DNA of 64,000 bases, from contig NW_025814039.1 in assembly GCF_021917145.1 (NCBI RefSeq), positions 744,001-808,000 of the forward strand, given 5' to 3'. Shown here piece after piece: positions 32,701 to 44,000 of this stretch. Position numbers and translations under genes: made by a program. Each line of letters opens with the position of its first letter. Position 1 is the stretch's first letter. The notes beneath the pieces were generated by a model. That model was given only the letters and a program-made list of their open reading frames with translations. It made no database searches and was not told the DNA's origin. The DNA comes from Hypomesus transpacificus. Taxonomy: Eukaryota > Chordata > Actinopteri > Osmeriformes > Osmeridae.

Positions 32701-35700
32701 CAACCAGCTACATGGTCAAAACACAATACCAGGCACGGTTAACACAAAAAGATAATAACAGAACTACAATAAAGTTTAAATTTAAAATATGGGGCAACAA
32801 TATCTAAATTACAGTAACTAACTAATTACTGTCTGGTGAATTAAAAATAATAGTGCAATAATAAGATCGCAATTCCTCACCTACAATAATGTCTCAGTAA
32901 AAGTGCATTGTACAGTGCAGCAAAAATTGACAGAAGTGTAATATAAAAACTCCTTAGTATGCCGACCACCCTGTTTTCTGAGAAGGATGAGTGGATAAGT
33001 AACAATCAGTGATTGGTAGACCTACGGTGACGTGTTTCATTTCAGAGAACAGAATTCTGTTAGGGACTTCCACCATGTTGTCATTTAGGAATTTCCTTCG
33101 TTCGTTCAATGGCCTGGAACAGAGATAATAGGATGTTATCCGTCTTAGTCAACGCTACAAATACACTGAGGTTTCTTTCCAGGAACCATTGAAGCACAAA
33201 ACAGTACATTCGATAAAGAAAGCTGGTCAAGAGATCAGTTATTAAGGCGACCAATCATGTTTGCTGTTGTCACAGGTTAATCAATATGAATCCAATGAAA
33301 TCTTCAGGATGAGAAAAATAAAATGGCCACAGGCCTATAACCCTTGACAAAAACAACTTACCTCTCCATCAGGCTCACACCGTTGAAATAGATGCAGTCA
33401 AACACAAACAAGCACACTTTGGCATCTTGGAAGGCTGCTTTCTAAAATGAGAGGGTTGATAGAGAGAGACATTGATTTTCCATGATACACGCAAACACAC
33501 GGCAAACAGTTTACGGAGGAGGACCAATTGCTTGACTCTTCCTTACCTTGTGTACTCCCAGAGTCCCAAAAGGCAGTGGTTTGCTCGTGTTTGTGTCAAT
33601 GAGGAGGACCTCGGCATCCAGGATCATACTGTGGCCACCTACAAACGCTTGGGGGATGAACTCTTTAAAATGGGCCACCTGCAACACACACACACGTTGG
33701 GTATGCAAACAAATCCTTAAAAAAGGAACCGCTAAGACCCCCCCCCCCCCCCCCCCAAAAAAAAAGAATCTACAGTAACTGTAGCCCGTTTAACACTTTT
33801 ACAAAAGATACGACTCAACCCTTCCTAAGGTAATAACCAAAGCAGCAGCCTTGGAAAAACAAATCACCTTTGTCGCCCAGTCATGAAGAGAATAAACAAG
33901 AGCATTTACACATTGACTTCCAATGCTTCAGTGAATACATGAAGTTTTGTTTTGCATATCGTTTAGTGTGTCTGTGAGTGTATTTGTGTGTGAGTGGACT
34001 GACCTTGTGTGGAAGGACTGGCTTGAGACTGCGACTGAAGTAGCTGAAGTGGTCTCCGTTTTTGTGGACCTGCACACGCTCACCGTCATACTTAATTTCC
34101 GAGAACATGCCATTTGGACACTTTTTCATGGCTTGCTCTATGGACTTGCATGCCTCTGCCTGGAGAAGGGAAATGGTGGCACATACTAATGCAATTGATG
34201 TCAACAGAAGGCATGTCTAGCATGGTGCCAAGATTAGAAAAACCTGTAGATAAAAATGTATAAACGCCAATAACCGGCATTTATTGTGTAAATGGACTGA
34301 GAGGTTTGATTTTCCACCAGCTTAGCCAAATGAGGTTATGTTGTGCATCAGAGCATAGGTGTGTACAGATGTGTGTGTGTGAGACCCTCACCAGCATGGG
34401 CTGCACTGGGGTCATCAGTGAAGCCTCCACAGTCAGGAGCTTCTTGGGGCCCGAGCCGTTGGAAGCCTCCTGCTGGTTCCTTAACACGCGCTCCACCACG
34501 TCTCCCAGGTTACGGGAGGCCTTGAAAGCATCGTAGGCATTAGGGTCCACTGCATCCAAGCTGTGAACCGGAAAATATATATTTTTGGCATTTCAGTTTT
34601 ACTGCAGTATCAACAGTGTGGAGGAACAGGAAATGTAGAGAGAACATACAGGAACCATACAGGGGACCTGCAGTGAGGCCTTTGCCTACTGCTCTACCGA
34701 GTGAGCCAACAGGGCACCCCCAATATTCAGTTTAAAAGTCTGTTAAACGGTTATGTCCCATTATGAGGCGACTTACACATGCTTTGCTCCAGAGTTCATC
34801 TTCAAATCATGCTTTATGAGGCGTATGATACATTTTAAGTCGTTGCTTGTACACCTGGGGGGAGAAAAGAAGGAAGGGCGGTTCAGTACTGAAATGTAAA
34901 TTATGAAGAAGAAAAAAATATATAAACATTTCACTCCAAAGTTAGCTCACTCTGTATACCAAGATACTTTACACAACAACAACACAAAGTCTCACTTTCT
35001 AGAGATGTCTTCCAATTCTTTCTGCTGCTCATCCTCTTTCGTTAACTCAGCCAGGCGGGTCAATGAGGAGTCTACCTGCTGGATGGTCAAAAGACTCTTG
35101 GCAGCCGGTGGGAAAGACTTGCTCTCCTCAAAAAACATCCTCACCGTCTCAGACACATCCCCCTACAGCATCAAAAACAAAAACACACAAGTCAAGTCTT
35201 TTTCTTCTTAAAAAAAAAGGTTCACTAGATTAATTCAGGTTTTTCTTCTTCCAATTGGCTAAATTTTGCCTAGCATCAAAACGGAACCTGATGTAAAGAT
35301 AGATAAGGCTCAACAGCATATTGATCATAAGGAAGGCAGACAACAGCTAACACGTATGTTTGTGTATGCCTAAAACAACAAGGAGCCATGTCATATTAGG
35401 CTTGTCCATAACAGGATGGAATATTATGAATACTGACCTGTTCCAGATCTCGCACCATGTCATCATGGTTGCAGTTGAAGATACGGCTGAAGAGCTTTAC
35501 AATCTGTTTGTCGTTGAGGTTGTACACACTCTTCACCACCCCTGGGAGAAGGAGCTTCACCGTCAAGTACAGGTCCCCCCTAAACTTATCTGGAGGGGCA
35601 TGAAGTCAGTGTGAGTGTCATCCATCTTAGTTAAATAATTCTTTCTGAAAGGGGATTTGTAAGACATGATCTGCAATCAAGAAGATTCAACCATAATAGG

Positions 35701-37105
35701 CCATCTTTGGTCAGTTTTCAGCAAAGAGGCAAAGCATTAGTTTGGGGACCACACATTCCCTGCAGTCCACTGAGATGCTGCCAGACCCACCTCCCCCAGA
35801 GCCTTTCCTCAGGAAATCCTGGATGATTGAAGTCTTGACATTGTAGCTGTTCTTGTCTGCCACCATGGCACAGAGCTTCCGGAACTCTCTGAGCAGGCAG
35901 TCTTTGTGCGTGAGGTCACACAACTGGGCGGACAAGGCACTGCCCTGGCTGGGTTGGGCTGAAGAGGGTCCCGGACTGCTTGAACTCCCAGCCTTTGTAG
36001 CTGATTAATAAAAACGATGATAGAATTGACAACACCAGATATATGTTATAGAAGGCTTAGTGTGTAAATACAGAATATTGACTCCATCCATGATAATTCA
36101 GTGATTACAAAATATATACTTAACTCAGTTTCATAAAATAGACTGTGCCAAAAGGACTGTGCTCAAAACATATTTTAAAAAAAAGCATATTTATTCATGG
36201 CGAATAAATCCCTTTCTGATTCTGAACTACCGGAATCATTTCTCACCTGTAAAGCCTGAGAATTTCCGTGGGGCATTAATGGAAGGGTCTGCTGGTGGAG
36301 ATGATAACTGACCACTGGTGTTCAGTTTGGTTTGCACCTTCTTCTTTGGGCTGGTGTTAGCCTTGGCCATTAACTCTGGATAGCATAAGAGTAAACACAC
36401 AGTAGTAAAACACTGTGTGCTTTGACACTGTCTCAGTAAATACATTTTCGAGATCTGGAAGTTACAGATCAACCCACACATTCCATTTCTGTCAGAGCCT
36501 ATTGACTGACTTCTGTGTTCTTAAGTTACTGTAGATGAATAAGTGAGGTGGGGTTGTATCCTACCTGAGACTTGCTTGTTGATCAGCTCCTTGTCCTCAT
36601 CCTGCAGCTCCTCCCAGCCCTCCAAGTCTGTGATGTCCTCAATCTTCTTTGTGGTGGCCCGCGCCCTCTCTAGCTTCTCAAAGATACATTTCATGTGGTA
36701 CCACTCCTTCATCTCCCCAGCAGACTCGCTGAACGGGTTTGGCACAATCTTTCCGATGCGGACAAAGCCCTTTGCAATTTTATCCTTACATTTCTTACAT
36801 CCAGCTGTGCCACGTTTGGCATACTCCACACAGAATCTCTGTTCTGCCATATTTGGCTGGTCAGTGAAATATTGATGCCACAAAACCTTTAAATGAAAGT
36901 CTAAGGAGAGTTTGTGTTTTGGGGGTGCTTGGCTGCAATGTTGGCTGTTCCAAGGGAATGAGTCCTTGGACCGGAACAAGAGTTTTAAATTCTGGAAGGG
37001 ATATTTCCAAAACGATAATCTCTTGTGAGGATGAAGACTGCAGACTTGTCCTAGATGTGTTCTGCAGAGAGACTCAAGTGTCCATGAAATGCATAGTCTC
37101 TGCAT
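29734..37105 (-). CDS. lig3: DNA ligase III
   Basis: ATP-dependent ligase that seals nicks with XRCC1 in base-excision and single-strand-break repair and, as a mitochondrial form, maintains mtDNA. Coding exons in transcript order: 37105-36565, 36375-36247, 36000-35791, 35589-35438, 35162-34996, 34854-34777, 34560-34392, 34159-34004, 33678-33547, 33441-33362, 33113-33026, 32652-32575, 32297-32174, 31944-31802, 31682-31608, 31289-31143, 30879-30735, 30447-30350, 30184-30101, 29964-29734. The total is 3027 nt = 1008 aa (human 1009). An 85-residue basic leader precedes the nuclear start Met86 (36848-36850). The PARP-type zinc finger begins [19 protein letters not shown]. The adenylated lysine is K505 in [12 protein letters not shown] (codon 34091-34093). 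[12 protein letters not shown] is the late ligase motif. A Lys/Ser-rich linker precedes the C-terminal BRCT domain, which ends [10 protein letters not shown]. The first coding exon has an acceptor at 37135/37134, so a noncoding exon lies upstream. Confidence 0.96.
33739..33767. repeat. Poly-C/poly-A tract in lig3 intron
   Basis: About 19 C then 9 A on the plus strand, between lig3 coding exons 8 and 9 (34004 and 33678). Likely length-variable. Confidence 0.8.
36184..36226 (+). repeat. LINE 3' tail scrap in lig3 intron 2
   Basis: catggcgaataaatcccttt ending ctgattctga matches the last ~40 bp of the L2/CR1-type LINE at 10331-11473. It is the extreme 5'-truncation product. Confidence 0.75.
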
Positions 37106-37134
37106 CCAGTCTGATCTGATGGTTTGTGTGATGC

Positions 37135-38213
37135 CTAGAAAACAATACGTTGAATTAGATCGTTTGATTTCCATGGTAAACTTAAAGGTAACTTGGAAAG
37201 TATCTAACCGTTTGCTTAACTAACGAGCCAAACTTCACGGAAGCTAGCTAGCTAGGTACATATTTATTCTGAACTGCAAATTCTAGAAAGTCTAAATGTT
37301 AGCATGCTACTACTAGCTAAGCTAACCTAAGCGCTTCCTTATAGGACTGATAGCCAGTGCAAGACAGCTACAGTTAAATTAGCTAACACAAACAGCATTG
37401 TCACTTATGCATCCATTCAATCTAACAATGTTCAGTATCAGCCAGCGTTAGATAAATCACTCGTAACATCACAAGAAGCTAGAGGCTTACATTAAATATT
37501 ACGTATCAGAAAATACGATACAAATACGTGTGTTGACAAGTCTTGAAAGCTGCCAACATGTCAGTCTAATTAGCTAGTGAGCTAACGCTACGTATAATAT
37601 TTTGGAACATAAACTAGACTGGCTATATTAGCTAGCACACACACCAGAGCCATGGCTCTGGCACACACTAGCTACCACCAGCAAACTAAACAATACTGGT
37701 CAGTGTGATATGTATTTTCAGGTAATATTTTCTTTACCGTAACAAAACTAATAAAGTTAATTATCTGCTTTGGAAAAAATCACCTGTAAATAAGCGTATT
37801 TGCTAAAAAAATGACAAAAAGATTCAGTTTTCAGTTAATGGACAAGCGTTAGTCCATTGTCGCTTTAAACACATTCCTTTAAATGCTACCATGCTTCCTC
37901 TTTGTTTGCTTGTATTTCCTGTATTCTGCGCATGTCCTTTTTTGCCATACATTATAATTATGCCGACAGAAAATCTGTTCACGTTAACGTTGATCTGTCT
38001 TCTGCAATTATACAAAAAAAATGTTTTGTGTTAAATCAAAGACATTTTCTTCTATGTCTCTTTAGGCTGAGGTGTCTGAAATTATAATATTAGATTTACG
38101 AATTCAAAATGCTTACTTATCACACATTGGAGCACACCTGTACTGTGTAGGCTATATAAAACAGCATTTTCAAAAAATAATTTTGAATGAGCAGAATGGA
38201 TGGAACTTTGAGG
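37135..38213. other. lig3 5' flank, no second gene seen
   Basis: Rich in gctagctagc / taacgtta-type motifs. It should contain the noncoding first exon and promoter of lig3 (candidate donor gttacg/gtaaag on the minus strand near 37735), but the exon cannot be fixed from sequence alone. Confidence 0.45.
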
Positions 38214-38221
38214 ATTTAGGC

Positions 38222-38658
38222 CATGGGTCCCCAAACTGGGGCCCACGGGCCGAATACGGCCCACCCATGCATTTGGACCGGCCCTCTGAACTATGCCAGA
38301 GACATTTTTTTTCAAGATTTATAAAAAAATATAAATAAATCAGTTCACACTGATTAATATGCATACGTAACTGTTTTGATTTTAATAGCAATTCATATGA
38401 AAAAAGGTAATTACGGTAGTAATAATGCTCTTTCAATAGGCTATATATCTCTTTCGTATGTACGGTTGTATGTATGGTGCATAACCAAATAATAAATGAA
38501 TCTAGCATAATAAATACATTTAAAATCATGATAAATCTCCACAATAATAATGGTAGACACTCCGGCCAATGTAATTTTCTGTTACAGACCGACCCGGCCC
38601 CACATTAAAGAAAGGCAAGATTATCTGGCCCTCGCAGAAAAAGGTTTGGGGAACCCTG
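38222..38658. mobile_element. hAT MITE (437 bp)
   Basis: Ends CATGGGTCCCCAAACT and CAGGGTTCCCCAAACC (inverted), with a perfect 8-bp duplication atttaggc (38214-38221, 38659-38666). The subterminal gcccacgggccgaatacggc sequence is typical of this widespread family. No ORF. Confidence 0.88.
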
Positions 38659-38666
38659 ATTTAGGC

Positions 38667-39733
38667 TAGCCATTGGATTTCTTATATGTCTCAATCATGT
38701 GTGGTAAACACATTAAATAGGCCTGGGATAGTGTAAACAATGGAATAATAATACACATAGCATCCTAAATGTTATGGTGTCATTTAAACTTAGCTTGCAT
38801 TTCCATCCATGCACAAGGGGTGGCAGTAATGCCATTAAATAAAGTAATTGCGCTATGAAACCATGGTTCCAACATTCATATTCTTTCATCTCATGCATGG
38901 CCTTGATTACGGACACAGATATTTCATTCTGAGAGATAGAGAATTTGTGAGCGGTAAAGAGGGAAACCTATTCCTTCCACAAATATGTCTTCCGCATAAA
39001 CTTTGCTGAATGGTTTTGCTTGCCCAAGGGAACATGATTAAAAGCAAGACAACCAATACTTCTCAGATGCTGTGGGCACTGACTGTGGGACAAGTGTTAC
39101 CACTCCTACATCAAATCCTCTTTATATAGCTTGGATCAAATTGCTTCAAGAGGCAGCCAGTGAGACATTAAAGAGTATATCGCTGAAGAACCTTTACAAT
39201 GTCCACCTTTAGCCAGCTATTCCACCATTCTTCTGATAAGAGTAATATTAATTTTGCTCACATAATTCACTAATTTATGATCTTATTGACACAAGCCATA
39301 TGCATGGAACCTCTCATTTGACATAGGATCAATTCATCTCATTTGTTCTTGAAGCAGCTGGTGAAAAGCTTGCCCTAAGCAATATACCCTGATCCCCAGT
39401 CACACACTGCTGACAGATGTCACAAACATAATTGGTCCCATTAAGATTTGCTGCCAGAGCCAAAAACAAATTGCATCACCAATACATAAGTAGTGCATTG
39501 ATCTAAGAAGCATAACCGTTGATGATTAACAATCATTATAAGAGAAATAGATTGACAACCTTATGCTTATCAAGGTTAATACATCCACTGACACTGAAGG
39601 ACACTGTGATGTCACCGTTGTGTAATTCAAAGTCATCTTCATTTCAGAAACAAATACTTCTGCAAACATTAAAATGGTATCAATGACATAAATACCACCT
39701 TCTTTGAACAAAAACCGATCTGACATGAAACAC
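38667..39733. other. Noncoding, no gene or repeat recognised
   Basis: AT-rich single-copy-looking DNA with only short chance open frames. Confidence 0.55.
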
Positions 39734-39736
39734 CAG

Positions 39737-41053
39737 GGGCCTCATGTATAAAGGATTGCGCAGCTCTCATACCAGAAGATGGCGTACGGCCAAAACTCGA
39801 AAAGTACCTACGCACAGAAATATTCACATGTATAAAACCGGTCGTACGCCAGGTCCTGCGCACCTTTCCTTTATAAATCACAATCAAAGTGAGATTGAAC
39901 GAGCCACTGACCCCGCCTTGCCTCCTCCCATAAATGAATATGCAGAGCTCCTGTGGTCATTTCTTTGTCTGGATTACCGTCTTTCTTCAATTATAATACG
40001 GGTGGATGAAATCAAGTATTCTGATTGGTTGAGAGGGAGTTCTGGGGTGTGCATTATTAAGCGTTCTAAAACTGGTTGTTCCCATCCTTGATTATGATTG
40101 GCTATATCGCATTCCATGCCGTTGTAAAATCCAGCATAACCTCACACGTTGTCCTCATAACATTCTTTAACATTCCATATTACTGCGCATCGAATATTTC
40201 AAATTGAAAAAGACGGCAAAGATATCCATCTGGCTGTTGCGTGGCAACGATTTATGTAGGAACTATACTTTGTAGCAGCGGAAGAATGACGGTTTATTAT
40301 TAAACTATTTTGTTTCTAATAGTTTTTATTGATAAAACCATGTAAAATATTTGTAGTAACAGTTTTACCTGTTCTAAAATCAGCGTAAACCACGGCCTCT
40401 TGGGGCTTATTGCTTAAATATATATTCTAAAACTGGTTGTTCCCATCCTTGATTGTGATTGGCTATATCGCGTTCCATGCCGTTGTAAAATCCAGCATAA
40501 CCTCACAGGATGTCCTCATAACATTCTTAAACATTCAATATCACAGCGCATCGAATATTTCAAATTGAAAAAGACGGCAAAGGTGTCCATCTGGCTGTTG
40601 CGTGGCAACGATTTATGTAGGAACTATACTTTGTAGTAGCGGAAGAATTACGGTTTATTATAAAATTATTTTGTTTCTAATTGTTTTTATTGATGAAACC
40701 ATATCAAATATTTGTACTAACAGTTTTAGAAAAGCAAGTCGTGCCTAACAACTCCCCTTACCTGTTCTAAAATCAGCGTAAACCACGGCCTCTTGGGGCT
40801 TATTGCTTAAATAAAGCTACTACGTCATAAACGTAGTAGCGGAAACTTTATTTTGTATGTTATGTTGTGAGTTTTGGCACTTTTCAGTTAGAATTCGCCA
40901 TGTTAAACAGCCAGACAAGACTTTGCGGACGGTCCGCACATTCTCACGTCTGCTCAAAACTTTCCGTGACGCCCCGCACATTCTCACGTCAAGAAGGCCC
41001 ACATCTTTATACGCCAGCTTTTTGTGCGTACGCAACGTTTATACATGAGGCCC
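39737..41053. mobile_element. Harbinger MITE (1.3 kb) carrying a repeat dimer
   Basis: Inverted ends GGGCCTCATGTATAAA / TTTATACATGAGGCCC with a 3-bp duplication CAG (39734-39736, 41054-41056). Subterminal tgcgtacg-like motifs match elements A and B. No transposase. The empty site reads aaacaccAGggga-like. Confidence 0.87.
40064..40811 (+). repeat. Head-to-tail dimer of the ~390 bp dispersed repeat
   Basis: Unit 1 is about 40064-40420 and unit 2 about 40425-40811. They are nearly the same, except that unit 1 lacks about 33 bp (gaaaagcaag...ccccttac). A third copy is inverted at 19935-20365. Confidence 0.85.
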
Positions 41054-41056
41054 CAG

Positions 41057-44000
41057 GGGATTTGTTTTAACTGCAGTGTCAGTGCTGTTTGAGACAGTGG
41101 GACCCAAGCCCCCTTACTGCGACTCCCAACTGCTAAAGAAATGTAATGCCAGCCATCAGGGAGAAAATGCCTTGTTCAGTCAAACGGTTATACATTTTAG
41201 CTGGCTTAAGGTAAGATGGAGAACACAGCCCACCAAGGAGAACAGAAAACCATGACTTTGATGTGTGGACAATTGGCAGAGACAGAGACTTGCAGGTCAA
41301 GGGGGATGGAAGTTAGAGGCAGTTGTTTCCAACCAGAGTACCACAGGATCTTGTTGGTCATTCTGTTTATTAGCAAACCCCTTAGTCATACTTAAAATAT
41401 TAATTGTCTTATGTATGGATGAGAATGTGACATGCCACATGCCATAAAAACATCTGTCAATCGTATGCAAGTTAAATTCTGGTCATGCAGTGTAAATGTG
41501 TTTCAGTCGCTGGTGCACAGGGCCCAAGAGAACCATGGCCTGAAGAAACAACCCTCCCTGTTGATTTGCATTTCACAAATGTTCCCGTGAATTAAATACA
41601 GGGCTTGTGTTGAGGATAACTTCAAAATCAAATTAACATATCACTAGGCTTTGCTCCGAATTGCAATTAAGGACACCTCAACACACAGTTTTTTTCTTTA
41701 ATTTGCACATGGTCCTGTGGGACGGACAGCAGAATACACAAACATCCAGGATTTCAAATAAATGTAGAAAGGTCTAATGTGGTTACCAGTACATTAAAGT
41801 AATGAGACTGTTGCATACAAATCTGTCTTAGTCAAAGACAACATGCAACCCTCCTTGAAATCTTGCGTTTCATTTGATAATTTCACATTTGGATGTGGTG
41901 AAAAACATCCAAGCGCTCTACCAAACGCAATTACGGGATAGCAGGCACAGGTCCCGAAGGACAGTGCAAGGAGGAACTAATTAAATGACTCAGCATTCTA
42001 TGGTCACTGGGCCACAATTAAGAACAAAGTAAATTACACTGAAATCTGACTCACGAGGGGCTAATAATACTGCAGCCGAACTCATGTATTGCAAAGGCTT
42101 CCAGAAACAAAAAATAACACACAGACAAAGAGAAAAGATACTGAATCATATGGGTTCATTAACCATGATGACATGTTTTAAATGTATTGTGTTTAGATCC
42201 AGCACCTTTACTAGTTCTACTACAGTTATGTATGCAGACAATAGGTACACAAAGACACATGTTCTTAACAGATGCATTATTACTGTATTCAAGAATTTTC
42301 TATTTACTACATCAAAATAAAATGTGTTGGAACTGTCATTTAGGCATTGTATCAATCCAGCACGAAACAAAAAAATGTTTGAAGGACATGCATGTGGTTT
42401 GCTTTGACAAAATCTATGGAAAATGAGCCTGTTGGTTTTTTCTCTTCTCGTCAGTGATGAAAATGGGCAGTGTAACATTATTATTTTCATTGATTTCAGT
42501 CCACTTAATGCCCGCTGGGCATTTAATCTATGCTCTGCCTTAGTATTTAGTATGCTCTGCTTCTATTCATCTCACTCCCTGTAGCATTTTCCAACATCAA
42601 TTGACATTGGCCTTGAAAGTTAACTGTTTTTCCCAGCCTTTTTGTGAGCCGTGTCCCCACAGCAACTCACAATGAATGTCTGCTCTCTGTTTCACTTTGT
42701 CTGTTTAGGTTATTTGATTTCTAATTAAGCCATCCTGTAGTCCCATCCCTCCTGAGTTTTACCCTCGTTGAGTAATTCAAGGATGGTCACCAACCCAAAG
42801 TTCCAGCTAATACAAAGGATGCACTGTGGATAATGTAATAGATGTGTACATGACTTAGAAATAGTGACAGGCTTATTTTGACTTGTTAGAATGGACTGAA
42901 TTCTAGGTTGGAGCCATTGAGCAATTCTATTATGGATGGACTGTGTATAATCTTGCACAACTCCATCATTAACTGTCTGTTGGGGATTGCTTACTGTAAT
43001 CAGATAGACTCCAAAATCACATTTCACAATCAGTCATTTTATTGTGGCATATGTAAGAACGTCTTGTTTTTGCTTTTTATACATAATGATGTGGCAGGAG
43101 AGATCTTTTAATTCAATTAATGATAAAGGAGTGTGAGTAAAATAACTTTGATAAAAGACAAAAGAAAATGCATGTTTCACACGAGAAGGCCTACAGTTTT
43201 GGTCCTCTCTGAAAGCTCCACAACTCTAAGCCAACCCCAGACTTCCCCACTCGTGTTTCCAGCCTTAAGGAAGATGAGTCGTTTGGTGAGGGATTTTGGA
43301 TTATTCCTGTTTTTTCTTCTTTCTCTTACTTAAAATGTTATCTATATGCTTTCAACTCTACGTACACCCAAGTCAAGATTCCATGTTGAATAGACTAACT
43401 GGTAAGATAAGTATGCAACCAGTGACACCACTGACATTTTCTCAATTAGTTCAATATATCTTACAAGCTCAATTGCTTGTAAGATAAAAGACACAGAATA
43501 ACGCCTTTTGGTGTAGATCCCAAAGTAAGGCTAAAGAGATTAGCAGAGTCTCCATGAACTCTCAAGACTGAAAACTGCCGGGGTCTTGTGTCATCAGTGG
43601 TTATTTAGGCCTACGTGCTCTAGTAGGGAGAATGATGGTGTCGTATGCTCCTGTGACATGAAAAGTTTTTATTTTGTAGAGAGCACTCGGTAGAGTATAA
43701 TTTAAGTCATCAAAGGTCAAGGTTTACAACATGGTAATTGTTACAGGTCATACCTTGATTTCATTGAAGTGATGTACACCTGCTGAAAGGACCGTTATTT
43801 AGAACACTTACTAGTTTAGATCCTTCAAATCTTGCAGTTCTCATACAGTTTCATACTGTACATAGGAAACATATTTTATTGAGGCTGGATGTAAGTATTA
43901 AATAAGATACTTGGTATATGCTACATGAAAAAATCAACACTTATGGCCTTACTGTATATATTTGTCTTCTAATAATGGAATTTTGGAAATAATTTACAGC

